A program made the translations under genes and the position numbers. The notes beneath the pieces are model-generated. The model saw only the letters and a program-made list of their open reading frames with translations. It was not told where the DNA came from and did no database searches. DNA of 64,000 bases from Robertmurraya kyonggiensis (GTDB taxonomy: Bacteria > Bacillota > Bacilli > Bacillales > Cytobacillaceae), in assembly GCF_005116465.1 (NCBI RefSeq), contig NZ_SWBM01000001.1:1798001-1862000 (forward strand). The letters run 5' to 3'. Below are positions 23,707 through 32,729 of the stretch, piece by piece; the stretch's first letter is position 1, and each line of letters starts with the position of its first letter.

Positions 23707-24168
23707 ATGTCTTCAAATCTTCCAAGAGACCCAAGAAAGCATGATGATCCTTTTAGCGATTTTAGAGGTCTTATGAATGGATTTTTTCACAAGCCTCCAG
23801 TCAAAGGTTTCTTACAAAGTATGGATGAATTCTTTCAAATGCCCTTTTCTACTTTTTCAGTCCAGGTTCAAGAGTTCGATAAAGAACACATCATCACAGC
23901 TGAACTTCCTGGTGTGAAGAAAGAACAGATCCATATCGATGTACTTGAGCGTTCGATTAATATTACGGTCAAGCATTTGGAAATCATCGAAGAAGAGAAC
24001 GACGTAAATAAGGTTTATAAAAAAAGTCAATCGATGCAGCAATTAAGCAGAAATATCTATTTAGGACATCAAATAGACGAACGGAAGGTTAAAGCCTCAT
24101 ATCAAAATGGATTGCTAAAAATCCGCGTTTCGAAACCTATGGGTAAGAAAATTCTAATTGAGGAATAA
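23707..24168 (+). CDS. Hsp20/alpha-crystallin-family small heat-shock protein
   Basis: A 153-aa protein with an alpha-crystallin domain from about residue 55 (VQVQEFDKEHIITAELPGVKKEQI) to the end (SYQNGLLKIRVSKP), including the family's A-x-x-x-N-G-L-L strand. Such proteins hold unfolded proteins or, in Bacillus, form part of the spore coat (CotM group). A C-terminal I-x-I-like motif appears as ILIEE. The start was set at ATG 23707 behind AAAGGGGTG; the longer frame from 23677 has no ribosome site. Single gene with its own terminator. Confidence 0.88.
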   Translation: MSSNLPRDPRKHDDPFSDFRGLMNGFFHKPPVKGFLQSMDEFFQMPFSTFSVQVQEFDKEHIITAELPGVKKEQIHIDVLERSINITVKHLEIIEEENDVNKVYKKSQSMQQLSRNIYLGHQIDERKVKASYQNGLLKIRVSKPMGKKILIEE

Positions 24169-24170
24169 GA

Positions 24171-24196
24171 AAACGACCACCCGCGTGGTCGTTTTT
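24171..24196 (+). terminator. Terminator of the Hsp20 gene
   Basis: Stem AACGACCAC / GTGGTCGTT with a 4-base loop, then TTTTGC; it also ends the convergent yppG. Confidence 0.87.
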
Positions 24197-24198
24197 GC

Positions 24199-24720
24199 TT
24201 ACACCTTAAATATTCCGCCTATCCCCTTCACTAATCCCGAAACTTGACTAAATGCGTTCATCATATGACCTGCAGTATCAATCATTTTATTGAAATCGAA
24301 TGTGCCATCTTGAGTCTTAAAGGAATTCAAAATCGAATTCATTCCTGCTGGTGGCCGATTCCCGTAACCTGGTTTTGGATAAGGATGCATATAGGGATAA
24401 TTATTTGTCATATATGGATTCCCTTGCCCAACTGCCCCTTGTGTTTTCTTAGGTTGTAGAGGGTTTTGCAGAATCGCTTCAATCGGATACGTTTGTTTAT
24501 GATGACCGTAGTTTCCTCCTTCCCCCATCATCGATTGTTGGTTGCCGTATGGCACTGGGCCTCCTTGGTACATCGGCGATGCCTGAGGATAGTACGGATG
24601 GTAATACGCTTGCGTTCTTGTTGACTGATTTCCTTCTGTTTGATGCATTTGATAGGGATATGACGAATAAAGGGGTTGGTATGAATAATGCTGATAGTTT
24701 TTATTTTTTCGTCCAAACAA
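24199..24720 (-). CDS. yppG: YppG-family spore coat protein
   Basis: A 173-aa protein rich in Tyr, Pro, Gln, Gly and His (repeated YPYQ, YYHPYYP, YMHPYP), with a conserved C-terminal part (FKTQDGTFDFNKMIDTAGHMMN, then SGLVKGIGGIFKV) that marks the YppG family. It is a spore-coat-associated protein in Bacillus. TTG 24720, behind AAGGAGG, gives the short LFGRK start usual for the family; a longer frame from 24768 is rejected. It lies upstream of, and divergent from, yppF. Confidence 0.87.
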   Translation of the reverse strand: MFGRKNKNYQHYSYQPLYSSYPYQMHQTEGNQSTRTQAYYHPYYPQASPMYQGGPVPYGNQQSMMGEGGNYGHHKQTYPIEAILQNPLQPKKTQGAVGQGNPYMTNNYPYMHPYPKPGYGNRPPAGMNSILNSFKTQDGTFDFNKMIDTAGHMMNAFSQVSGLVKGIGGIFKV

Positions 24721-25019
24721 GCCTACATCCCCTCCTTTTAGCGTATGAACATTTACGTCTCTCTCCATAATTTATGAATCTTTCGCCTAGGGTGTGAATA
24801 TAAACCATTTAATAAGACCTGATGAAACCTTTCGTTTTAACAACTCCCGCGCTCCCTAAACATAAGGGCATGTCTAATTGTGTAAAAGACTGTCGGAAGT
24901 TTCAATTTTACGAAAATTAATAAAAGAAATAGTTTTATGATAAGATTTTACGTAAGAGAGCACGGATGATTTCATACACATCCAAAAAAAGTTTGATCAA
25001 ATAAGGGGAGGAAATTCTT

Positions 25020-25220
25020 ATGTATGTTCACGAGCTAAAAGAAAAGTTTTCAATCCGTAAGCAGTATCAAACAGAAGATGTTAATGAGCTATTAGACTTT
25101 GCTAAAAAAGTGTATATCTCGAATGAAATTACTTCGGGCGAATACAAAAAACTAGTTCGTGAGCTTGAATCTCAAGGAGCGCACTTACCCGCAGTTGAGC
25201 AAGAAAATCATTCCCACTAA
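25020..25220 (+). CDS. yppF: YppF-like small protein
   Basis: A 66-aa helical, acidic protein beginning MYVHELKEKFSIRK, with the family block DVNELLDFAKKVYISNEITSGEYKKLVRELES. This is the YppF-like family, function unknown, found beside yppG and yppE in Bacillus. ATG follows GGGGAGGAAATTCTT. It has its own terminator. The 250 bases before it hold a TATGAT hexamer near 24940 but no clear -35. Confidence 0.85.
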   Translation: MYVHELKEKFSIRKQYQTEDVNELLDFAKKVYISNEITSGEYKKLVRELESQGAHLPAVEQENHSH

Positions 25221-25230
25221 TTTTTTCTAA

Positions 25231-25286
25231 GAGGCTGTATCAAAGGGTTGTTTGGAATCGACTTTTTGACTCAGCCTTTTGTTTTG
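25231..25286 (+). terminator. Terminator between yppF and yppE
   Basis: Stem AGGCTG-TCAAA / TTTGA-CAGCCT around a 24-base loop, then TTTTGTTTTGTC. Confidence 0.72.
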
Positions 25287-25305
25287 TCTTTGGGAATTCC
25301 TGTTC

Positions 25306-25671
25306 TTATTCATTTTCAAGTTGCACGATTAGTGATGTTAAAACGAAACGGACCGACTGGACATAATTAATGAATCTTGTTTTGCTCGTTTCTGGATAAA
25401 ACGCTTGAACAGACAACATCTCAATTTGTTCTGTTGAGGATTCAATCTGTTTGACGTGTAAATTCTTGGGTCGATTTATTTCAATCCAAGCTGCTGCAAG
25501 CTCAGCCCACTTGTCATTAATCTCTTTCACTTCATCTGCAAAAGGCTTCACTTCTGTAAAAAAGTCGCCTCTTACTCCGCTGATTTTTACTTCATCATAT
25601 TTTTTGGAAATGAACTCCATATAATCCAATAGTTTTTTTGTTAAAGTTAGCAAAGTCATGTTTTGTTCCAC
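25306..25671 (-). CDS. yppE: YppE-family protein (DUF1798)
   Basis: A 121-aa all-helical protein (LTKKLLDYMEFISKKYDEVK; VKEINDKWAELAAAW) of the DUF1798 family, known from the B. subtilis YppE four-helix-bundle structure. Its function is unknown. The start is GTG 25671, six bases after GGAGG. It follows the coiled-coil gene at 25772, from which a terminator separates it. Confidence 0.88.
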   Translation of the reverse strand: MEQNMTLLTLTKKLLDYMEFISKKYDEVKISGVRGDFFTEVKPFADEVKEINDKWAELAAAWIEINRPKNLHVKQIESSTEQIEMLSVQAFYPETSKTRFINYVQSVRFVLTSLIVQLENE

Positions 25672-25720
25672 CAGGATCCTCCGATCTTTTTTCTCATATC
25701 TCTATTAGAAAAAAGTTTGT

Positions 25721-25751
25721 AAAAAAATAAAGTAGCTCATTAATAGCTACT
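25721..25751 (-). terminator. Terminator after the coiled-coil gene
   Basis: Stem AGTAGCT / AGCTACT with a short loop, followed on the minus strand by TTATTTTTTT. Confidence 0.8.
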
Positions 25752-25771
25752 CTATAGTCATTGTATTTTGT

Positions 25772-26041
25772 TTAGAATCCAAGTTCAAGCTTCATGCTTC
25801 CGTTATGATGGAGATTCCCAACCCTTTTTTTATCAAACGTGATGTTTTGATATATTCGTTCAAGTTTGGAAATTCGACCATCTAGGCGATTCAATCTCGT
25901 AAATTGATCGGTCATTAATTTATTTCGATGCTCCGTTAAATTATTATCTAACGCTTTTTCTAATTCCTCTAATTGATCATAAATCTCTGATAATTTTTCA
26001 AGTAGCTCCTCTTTTTGGATGTGATTCTTTTCCTCCATCAT
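25772..26041 (-). CDS. 89-aa coiled-coil protein, possibly YppD
   Basis: A charged, almost wholly helical protein (EELLEKLSEIYDQLEELEKAL; RLDGRISKLERIYQ) likely to form a coiled-coil dimer, with a non-helical tail NGSMKLELGF. Two ATGs follow GGAGGGATTA. In B. subtilis yppD occupies this place between yppE and sspM, so orthology is plausible, but I do not recognise its sequence well enough to assign the symbol. Confidence 0.75.
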   Translation of the reverse strand: MMEEKNHIQKEELLEKLSEIYDQLEELEKALDNNLTEHRNKLMTDQFTRLNRLDGRISKLERIYQNITFDKKRVGNLHHNGSMKLELGF

Positions 26042-26249
26042 TAATCCCTCCTATCCTTTATGGACGAACCTATAGATTAAATAATTCTCAGTATATGCAC
26101 TATATTCTATCTTTGTACAAGACATCCTCCACTGTTGACAAAACTAGTTGTTATTCGGCAAAGAAAGTACTATTTTTTATTGCTTTAGAGATAATTCGAC
26201 ACGAATGAAAATCACTCTATTGAACAAACTATAATCGGAGGTGTGGATC

Positions 26250-26357
26250 TTGAAAAAAAGAGACAAACAAAAAAATGCCCAACCGAAAAAACTAGAAGAA
26301 ACGAAAGCTGGTTATGGAGATAAAAAGCTAGAAGGGCCAGATCGTCCTTCAACATAA
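26250..26357 (+). CDS. sspM: Small acid-soluble spore protein M (SspM)
   Basis: A 35-aa Lys/Gln-rich peptide ending DKKLEGPDRPST, nearly identical in pattern to the C-terminus of B. subtilis SspM (DKKLGGPNRPST). It starts at TTG 26250, eight bases after GGAGG, and is followed by a strong terminator. SspM is a minor spore-core protein made in the forespore. A GAATGA / CAAACTA pair near 26203 and 26226 resembles a sigma-G promoter. Position beside yppC and the ypp genes matches. Confidence 0.88.
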   Translation: MKKRDKQKNAQPKKLEETKAGYGDKKLEGPDRPST

Positions 26358-26371
26358 GAGTTTCTAAATGG

Positions 26372-26412
26372 AGAAGAGAGCATCTGGAAAATTCCTATGC
26401 TCTCTTCTTTTA
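26372..26412 (+). terminator. Terminator of sspM, shared with yppC
   Basis: Stem AGAAGAGAGCAT / ATGCTCTCTTCT with a 13-base loop, then TTTTACTTTTCTT; it overlaps the yppC stop. Confidence 0.85.
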
Positions 26413-27459
26413 CTTTTCTTCTCTTCTTTTAGTTATGCCAAACTCACCAATCATCACATTTAAATGATGTTTCAGAAAAATAGCCCGATGTAACCTTGTT
26501 TGCTTATTTTTGTACCATGTTGATATTTCAGCAGCATCCAGAGGTTTCTTTTTTGGAGAAAACCATTTTCGTTTAATCCTTTTTGTCTTGGACCAATCCT
26601 CATATTCTTGGATATGATGGTCAATAATCGGAAAAGTTACTCTTAAATACGGGGTTGTTCTTTTAGGCTTTGGATGCAAATATTGCTCATAATCAAATCT
26701 AGACCCTGAATGGCTTGTATGCGTTGCAAACTCATAAAAGTATGAATAGTAATTTTTACTAAAAAGAGTGGCTGCTAAGTTTTTCCCTAATTCAATTCTT
26801 CGATCCACAGAGCGAAATCCATGGACACTTGAGCCATATAAATAGCCGTTCATCGTCGGTAATAACACACAGCTATAATGAAACCAATCCTGAAAATCAA
26901 ATAATAATGTATGGAAGACGTTCTTTTTATATCGAGGCTGTTCAATGACTGGCATTTGGATCAAATTCTGTTCATTAATGATTAAGGCATTCAATAATCT
27001 TTCTCTATCCCCTTTTTTCCAAAATCTCCCCCACTCCTTTACCATAAATTGCGAAACATGAAAATATGGAAGAAGATGAAACATTGGAACACCATTTTTC
27101 GTCGAATAATGGTAGAGGAGGAGCTGAGGATATGCATCATGAAAAATGAGCCAATTTGCTCTTTCATATATATTAAATAAAATGGCTCTTTTCTTTTTAT
27201 CCAAGATCAGCGGAAACCATTTTCCATGGAGGTCGCACATATTCCAACCTGCATTACGAGAAACCATATGAGCAAGAAAAGACCACTGGATATCGGAATG
27301 AGCATTGTAATAACGGAGATATGCTGCTGTCCTCGATACATTATCGATATTGTTACGCTTTACAACTTCGGCAATATCATGTACTATCTTTTTTTCGGAT
27401 GCCGTTAGTGTGTTAGAAAGATTTGGATCGTAAATTAGGACCACCCTCTTCACGTGCAT
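26410..27459 (-). CDS. yppC: YppC-family protein (DUF2515)
   Basis: A 349-aa protein with the DUF2515 pattern: NVSRTAAYLRYY near the N-terminus, FLAHMVSRNAGWNMCDL, and RANWLIFHDAYPQLLLY, ending in a basic region. No transmembrane span or catalytic motif is recognised; function unknown. It sits between sspM and recU, as in B. subtilis, and is divergent from recU. No good ribosome site precedes ATG 27459, so the true start may differ slightly. Confidence 0.85.
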   Translation of the reverse strand: MHVKRVVLIYDPNLSNTLTASEKKIVHDIAEVVKRNNIDNVSRTAAYLRYYNAHSDIQWSFLAHMVSRNAGWNMCDLHGKWFPLILDKKKRAILFNIYERANWLIFHDAYPQLLLYHYSTKNGVPMFHLLPYFHVSQFMVKEWGRFWKKGDRERLLNALIINEQNLIQMPVIEQPRYKKNVFHTLLFDFQDWFHYSCVLLPTMNGYLYGSSVHGFRSVDRRIELGKNLAATLFSKNYYSYFYEFATHTSHSGSRFDYEQYLHPKPKRTTPYLRVTFPIIDHHIQEYEDWSKTKRIKRKWFSPKKKPLDAAEISTWYKNKQTRLHRAIFLKHHLNVMIGEFGITKRREEK

Positions 27460-27595
27460 TCTAATATAGAGTTCGTCAATTAGTGCTTTTTATTCAACCA
27501 AAGATAATGGACATTTGGTATGATAAGAATGCTCAATACTTGCACAGTGAGTTCAAAACGAGATGAGCAATTAGATGTCTTTGAGGTGTTGTCAC

Positions 27596-28210
27596 TTGGA
27601 ATTCCATTATCCAAACGGAAAAAAATTCAAACCTGCTACTACAGTAGAAAAAACAAAAAATGCAAAAGCAAAAGATTTCACCTATAGCAATCGAGGCATG
27701 ACTTTGGAAGAGGATTTAAACGAAACGAACAAGTTTTATTTACAAAGTGAGATTGCTGTTATTCATAAAAAACCGACCCCAGTCCAAATCGTTAACGTTG
27801 ACTATCCGAAAAGAAGTGCCGCTGTTATTAAGGAGGCTTACTTTAAACAAGCATCAACCACCGATTATAATGGAGTCTATAAAGGCAAATATATTGATTT
27901 TGAAGCAAAAGAAACGCGCTTCAAAACTTCATTTCCGTTAAACAATTTTCATAAGCATCAAATTGAGCATATTAAGCAAGTACTCAATCAAAATGGAATT
28001 GCTTTTGTTATTCTTCGTTTCTCGAGCATAGAGGAAGTCTACTTTTTAGAAGGAAAGCATCTTCTTTCGCTCTGGTACAGAATGGAGGAAGGAGGTCGAA
28101 AATCCATTACCATTTCCGAAGTTCAGGAATATGGACATAGGATTTTACTTGGATTTCGACCAAGAATTGACTATATTAAGATAGTAGATAAGCTTTACAA
28201 TTTATCGTAG
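27596..28210 (+). CDS. recU: Holliday junction resolvase RecU
   Basis: A 204-aa nuclease of the RecU/PD-(D/E)xK fold. Conserved parts are [23 protein letters not shown], the stalk-region sequence [18 protein letters not shown], and the catalytic [11 protein letters not shown]. It cleaves four-way junctions and modulates RecA. TTG 27596, seven bases after GAGGTG, gives the family's normal N-terminus ([10 protein letters not shown]). It is followed 32 bp later by ponA, the conserved recU-ponA operon linking recombination and wall growth. Confidence 0.95.
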   Translation: MEFHYPNGKKFKPATTVEKTKNAKAKDFTYSNRGMTLEEDLNETNKFYLQSEIAVIHKKPTPVQIVNVDYPKRSAAVIKEAYFKQASTTDYNGVYKGKYIDFEAKETRFKTSFPLNNFHKHQIEHIKQVLNQNGIAFVILRFSSIEEVYFLEGKHLLSLWYRMEEGGRKSITISEVQEYGHRILLGFRPRIDYIKIVDKLYNLS

Positions 28211-28242
28211 TAGGTTAGCTGTAAAAGGAAGGATGAACATAT

Positions 28243-30810
28243 ATGGCAGAAAAATATCAAACTAGGGAGGAGCGCCGCAAGAAGCTTGCAAATCAGCAAA
28301 AAGGAAAAAAGAAAAAAGCGAAAATCTCAATTAAACGTGTCTTTTTATTCCTTGTTGCCTTAGGGATTATAGGGCTACTAGCAGGTGCTGCCACCTTTGC
28401 CTTTATGGTCAAGGACGCTCCAAAACTTGATGAAAAATTATTAAAAGATCCGATTTCTTCAGAGCTTTACGACGTCAATGGCGAATTATTTACGGAAATT
28501 GGTTCGGTTAAACGTGATTATGTGAATTATGAAGATATCCCAAAACAGGTTGAAGAAGCCATTTTAGCAACAGAAGATGTACGTTTTTATAAGCACAACG
28601 GAATCGACTTAATCCGTTTAGGTGGAGCTGTTATTGCTAACATTACGAACGGGTTCGGTGCTGAGGGTGCAAGTACCCTTACCCAACAGGTTGTAAAAAA
28701 CTCATTTTTAACACCTGAGAAAACACTCTCTCGTAAAGCACAGGAAGCATGGCTTGCATTTCAACTTGAACGCAAGTATACAAAGCAACAAATTTTTGAA
28801 ATGTATGTCAATAAAGTTACGATGGATACTGGTGGTCATGGTATTGCCACAGCTGCTAAAGTTTTTTATGGCAAAGAATTGGATGAACTTAGTTTAGCTG
28901 AAACAGCATTGCTTGCAGGATTACCGCAAAGTCCTTACAACTATAATCCATTTAGGAATCCTGATAAGGCTGAAAAACGTCGCAATATTGTTTTAACATT
29001 AATGCATCAACATGGATTTATTTCGAAAGAACAAATGGAAGAGGCAAAGGCAGTTGACGTCACTTCTACATTAGTTCCAGAAGAAGAACGTCAAAAGAAT
29101 GGAGACATTCCTTATGACGCGTTTGTAGGTCATGTTATCAAAGAAATAGAGAAAAAATATCCAGATTTAGATCCATTTTCAGATGGATTAAAAATCTACA
29201 CAACGATTGAGCCTGATGCACAACAATATGTAGAGGATATTCTTAATGGCAATGAAACAATTGCATATCCAGATGACAAATTCCAAGCAGGAATCACCCT
29301 TTTAGATACAACAACTGGGCAAATTCGTGCACTTGGTGGCGGAAGAAACCAAACTGTCGACTTTGGATTTAACTATGCAACAGATGCAAAGAGACAACCA
29401 GGCTCTACGATTAAGCCAATTATTGACTACGGTCCTGCTATCGAATATTTAAAATGGGGTACGTATTATACATTAGAGGATAAACCGTATACGTATTCAA
29501 CTGGAGATAAAATTAATAACTGGGATAATAAACATAAAGGGATTATGACGATTCGCGCGGCTTTAGCTGATTCTAGAAATATTCCTGCCCTTCAGGCGTT
29601 TCAAGCTGTTGGTGCAGATAAAGCAAAAGAATTTGCGATTAGTCTAGGGATTCCTTTAAAAGAAATTCATGAATCCTATTCGATTGGTGGTTTCGGTGGT
29701 GGTGATAAAGGAGTTTCCTCCCTCGAAATGGCCGGAGCTTATAGCGCCTTTGGTAACAATGGATTTTATACTGAGCCCTACTCTGTTATCAAGATTGAAC
29801 TAAGAGACGGAACAGAGCTCGATATGAAACCAGAATCTAAGGTTGTCATGCAGGATTATACAGCGTTTATGATTACAGATATGCTAAAAGATGTTGTACG
29901 AAGTGGTACTGGAACAAGAGCGAATGTTTCAGGTCTTCCGTTAGCCGGAAAAACAGGTACGACAAACTACTCAGCTGATGATAAAGAACGATACGATATT
30001 CCAAAAGGAGCTGTACCGGATGCATGGTTTGTCGGGTACACAACAAACTATACAGCTGCTGTCTGGACTGGCTACGATGATAAAAACAAGAACTTCCTTG
30101 TTGGAGACAATCAAAAAATAGCGCAAAAGTTATTTAAGAACATTATGGAGCATGTTTCTAAAGATAAAGAAACTGCCGATTTCAAGGTTCCAAATACCGT
30201 AGAAAAAGTGAACATCGAAAAAGGTACAATGCCTGCTAAGTTAGCAAGTGAGTTCACACCGAAAGATTTAGTGCTTTCCGAATATGCGGTTAAGGGTCAC
30301 GCCCCTACCGATGTTTCTGAGAAATACAAAAAGCTCGAAGCACCTGTTGGCCTAAAAGCTAACTACGATGCTTTAAGTAATGAAATTGTCTTAACTTGGG
30401 ATTATACAGCTGAAAATGCTGAAGGTATTGAATTCGAGGTATATGCTGCTAGAGATAATGCCGCAGAAGAATTGCTAACCGTTGTCCCTGAAAAAACAAT
30501 TCGTATGAAAGCCGAAAATGGTGGAAATTACACCTTTAAAGTCATCGCAGTTCGTGAAGATCTGAAGAGTGATCCTGCAACGACCACAATTCAAGTTCCT
30601 GATCCATTCTTTATGGACGATGGCCAGGGAGATGGAGAAGACGATGGAATCCCTGACATTCCTGGTTTGGGTGGAGAAGATGACGAAGATGGCAATGAAG
30701 ACGATGGACAATCCGGCGATGATGACACAGGAGACGGCAATAATGCTGGATTGCCAGGTTGGAACAATGGTAACAGTAATGGTAACGGAAACGGTGGAAA
30801 TCGACCTTAA
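28243..30810 (+). CDS. ponA: Class A penicillin-binding protein 1A/1B (PonA)
   Basis: An 855-aa bifunctional peptidoglycan synthase. A basic cytosolic tail and one membrane helix (about 30-55) are followed by the glycosyltransferase domain (EDVRFYKHNGID; GASTLTQQVVKN; RKAQEAW) and the transpeptidase domain with STIK near residue 390, S-R-N near 446, and KTGTT near 568. A fibronectin-III-like segment and an Asp/Gly/Asn-rich tail end the protein. It builds and cross-links the wall and is positioned by GpsB. Second gene after recU; strong terminator follows. Confidence 0.97.
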   Translation: MAEKYQTREERRKKLANQQKGKKKKAKISIKRVFLFLVALGIIGLLAGAATFAFMVKDAPKLDEKLLKDPISSELYDVNGELFTEIGSVKRDYVNYEDIPKQVEEAILATEDVRFYKHNGIDLIRLGGAVIANITNGFGAEGASTLTQQVVKNSFLTPEKTLSRKAQEAWLAFQLERKYTKQQIFEMYVNKVTMDTGGHGIATAAKVFYGKELDELSLAETALLAGLPQSPYNYNPFRNPDKAEKRRNIVLTLMHQHGFISKEQMEEAKAVDVTSTLVPEEERQKNGDIPYDAFVGHVIKEIEKKYPDLDPFSDGLKIYTTIEPDAQQYVEDILNGNETIAYPDDKFQAGITLLDTTTGQIRALGGGRNQTVDFGFNYATDAKRQPGSTIKPIIDYGPAIEYLKWGTYYTLEDKPYTYSTGDKINNWDNKHKGIMTIRAALADSRNIPALQAFQAVGADKAKEFAISLGIPLKEIHESYSIGGFGGGDKGVSSLEMAGAYSAFGNNGFYTEPYSVIKIELRDGTELDMKPESKVVMQDYTAFMITDMLKDVVRSGTGTRANVSGLPLAGKTGTTNYSADDKERYDIPKGAVPDAWFVGYTTNYTAAVWTGYDDKNKNFLVGDNQKIAQKLFKNIMEHVSKDKETADFKVPNTVEKVNIEKGTMPAKLASEFTPKDLVLSEYAVKGHAPTDVSEKYKKLEAPVGLKANYDALSNEIVLTWDYTAENAEGIEFEVYAARDNAAEELLTVVPEKTIRMKAENGGNYTFKVIAVREDLKSDPATTTIQVPDPFFMDDGQGDGEDDGIPDIPGLGGEDDEDGNEDDGQSGDDDTGDGNNAGLPGWNNGNSNGNGNGGNRP

Positions 30811-30819
30811 CAAACGAAA

Positions 30820-30861
30820 AGAAGCGTCTAAGCTTAAATGCTTAGACGCTTCTATTTTTTT
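30820..30861 (+). terminator. Terminator of recU-ponA
   Basis: Perfect stem AGAAGCGTCTAAGC / GCTTAGACGCTTCT, then TATTTTTTTAAC; the converging ypoC ends inside it. Confidence 0.9.
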
Positions 30862-31226
30862 AACTTTTTAATCGCTAAAGCCTTCTTGAATCCCTTTTCT
30901 TGTTCTATGAAAAGCTCAGCTAGCTGCATATAGGATTGGAATAATGTCGGCCTCGCTATGATAAAATTAAGCCTCTCCCCTATGTTGACTGGCTTAGTCT
31001 TCAGTCCTGCAAAATCAATCTTTGTAGTTGCTTCAACAGGTCGTTCATTGGACCAATGCAGAAACTCAATAAAAAGGTTGATTCCTTTTTCCATGACAGG
31101 CTTTGCTTCCTTTTGGGCCCTTCTTTCAAAGAGAACATGAAGTTCCTGATTTAGTGAGGTCCACTGCTCTAAAAGAGCAGCAATGCTCTCTTCAGGAGTT
31201 TCCCAAGGTTTGATACTTTCACTCAT
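30852..31226 (-). CDS. ypoC: YpoC-family protein
   Basis: A 124-aa soluble, helical protein found downstream of nth and dnaD in Bacillus. Recognisable blocks are FIEFLHWSNERPV and the Lys-rich end ALAIKKLKK. Its function is unknown. Its start overlaps the nth stop by four bases, so the two are coupled. The assignment rests on synteny and length. Confidence 0.82.
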   Translation of the reverse strand: MSESIKPWETPEESIAALLEQWTSLNQELHVLFERRAQKEAKPVMEKGINLFIEFLHWSNERPVEATTKIDFAGLKTKPVNIGERLNFIIARPTLFQSYMQLAELFIEQEKGFKKALAIKKLKK

Positions 31227-31873
31227 TTCTTCTTCGCCATCCTTTTCTTGCCTTCACGACAAAGATCCAGAAGTGGACATTGTTCACATTGAGGATTTTG
31301 TGCTTTACAGTGATAGCGCCCAAAGAAAATCAAACGATGATGGGTAACGGACCATTCATCCTCAGGAATTTTTTTCATTAATGTTTTTTCAACTTCTAAA
31401 ACTGAATCCTTCCATTTGCAAATACCTAGTCTTTTGCTAACTCGTTCTACATGGGTATCCACCGCAATTGCTGGTACTCCAAAAGCAACTGAAACGACCA
31501 CATTTGCGGTCTTTCGCCCTACCCCAGGTAAATTGGTTAACTCATCCCGATCTCTTGGTACTTCCCCATTATACTCGTCTAAGAGCAATTGACTGAGCTT
31601 CTGGATGTTTTTTGCCTTATTGCGATAAAGACCAATTGAACGAATATCATTTTGTAATTCTTCTATTGGAACACTCAAATAATCTTCTGGAGTTTTATAT
31701 TTTTGGAATAAGGATTTAGTCACCTTATTAACTAACACGTCAGTACATTGTGCAGATAAAGCTACAGCAATAACCAACTCAAAAGGATTGGAATGATCAA
31801 GCTCACAATGTGCGTCTGGATACATTTCCCCAATTGTATCTAAACAATAACGAATTTGTGTCTTATTTAACAT
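31223..31873 (-). CDS. nth: Endonuclease III (Nth)
   Basis: A 216-aa DNA glycosylase/AP lyase for oxidised pyrimidines. The helix-hairpin-helix LPGVGRKTANVV carries the catalytic Lys (near residue 119), VDTHVERV carries the catalytic Asp, and the iron-sulfur cysteines are C-x6-C-x2-C-x5-C (HCKAQNPQCEQCPLLDLC). ATG 31873 was taken over an upstream GTG because it matches the usual MLN start. It lies in the dnaD-nth-ypoC operon. Confidence 0.96.
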   Translation of the reverse strand: MLNKTQIRYCLDTIGEMYPDAHCELDHSNPFELVIAVALSAQCTDVLVNKVTKSLFQKYKTPEDYLSVPIEELQNDIRSIGLYRNKAKNIQKLSQLLLDEYNGEVPRDRDELTNLPGVGRKTANVVVSVAFGVPAIAVDTHVERVSKRLGICKWKDSVLEVEKTLMKKIPEDEWSVTHHRLIFFGRYHCKAQNPQCEQCPLLDLCREGKKRMAKKK

Positions 31874-31904
31874 TAGCTTCACTCACTTATTTTTCTATAA
31901 TAAT

Positions 31905-32612
31905 CTACTGTTCTAACCAGTTATAAAAAGGTACTGCATCTTTCCGAGGAGTTTTCTCTTCACTATTAACTCTCGGCTGCTGAGTTTGATGTTGTCTAAA
32001 TTTGTTTCCATAGCTCTTCGCTTGCTCAATCGTCTTAATCCCATTTTTCTTCCACTCAAATAAAATCCGATCAATATAACGAAAGTTTAATTTACCTGAA
32101 ATAACCGCTTCTCTTAGAGCAGCCTTAATAATTAATGGCTCATGTCGATCATCATCAATCCATAATGCAAGAGTTTCACATTCAAAAGGAGATAATGGTC
32201 TTCCGAATTCCTGTTCAAAGATCGTATACAAGTTCATTTCAGTTTGCTGATTCTGTTCTTTTTGCTGCTGATTTTGCCCCATTAAAAATGCTTGTACTAA
32301 TTTTTCCCAAAGTGGTTCAATGGAATATTTTTCATAGCGGATACCATCAGTAGATTGACCATCTTCAATTGTAATGAAACCCTTTTGAATAAGCTTACGC
32401 AGAAGCTCAGAGCATTGGCTTACAGAAATAGTCATTCTCGTGGATATTTCTGGTGGAGTAGGAAAGTCATTTCCTGTTTCAAGAAATGAAAAGACGTGTA
32501 AAAGCAACACCAATTCTTCCTCATTGATGTTTAATTCTTTATAATATGTCAACAAAGCCCGAGGAATTGTGATATTTCCTTCTTGGACCCATTTCATCAA
32601 ATTTTTATTCAT
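31905..32612 (-). CDS. dnaD: Primosome protein DnaD
   Basis: A 235-aa replication-initiation protein. The N-terminal winged-helix domain (about 1-125) has the PPEISTRMTISVSQCSELL helix-turn-helix; the C-terminal DnaD domain (about 130-210) shows FEQEFGRPLSPFECE and the KLNFRYIDRILFEWKKNGIKT motif that binds single-stranded DNA. It remodels DnaA-bound origin DNA and helps load DnaC helicase. ATG 32612 follows GGGAGG; an upstream ATG (32633) was rejected. First gene of dnaD-nth-ypoC. Confidence 0.95.
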   Translation of the reverse strand: MNKNLMKWVQEGNITIPRALLTYYKELNINEEELVLLLHVFSFLETGNDFPTPPEISTRMTISVSQCSELLRKLIQKGFITIEDGQSTDGIRYEKYSIEPLWEKLVQAFLMGQNQQQKEQNQQTEMNLYTIFEQEFGRPLSPFECETLALWIDDDRHEPLIIKAALREAVISGKLNFRYIDRILFEWKKNGIKTIEQAKSYGNKFRQHQTQQPRVNSEEKTPRKDAVPFYNWLEQ

Positions 32613-32690
32613 ATGGAGACACCTCCCGTTCATTATATCACGAAGTTTCTCCCTTTTGTGTATGGAGAAATTAGGTACTTAATGAAGCAA

Positions 32691-32720
32691 GAAAAAGTCC
32701 GCTACAAAGCGAACTTTTTC
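32691..32720 (-). terminator. Terminator of asnS
   Basis: Stem GAAAAAGT-CGCT / AGCG-ACTTTTTC with a short loop, just past the asnS stop. Confidence 0.78.
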
Positions 32721-32729
32721 CAAAATTGA

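Noticed and set aside
30475-30813. Long open frame opposite the 3' end of ponA
   Set aside because: It is the antisense of the Asp/Gly-rich repeat tail and has no ribosome site; composition alone keeps it open.
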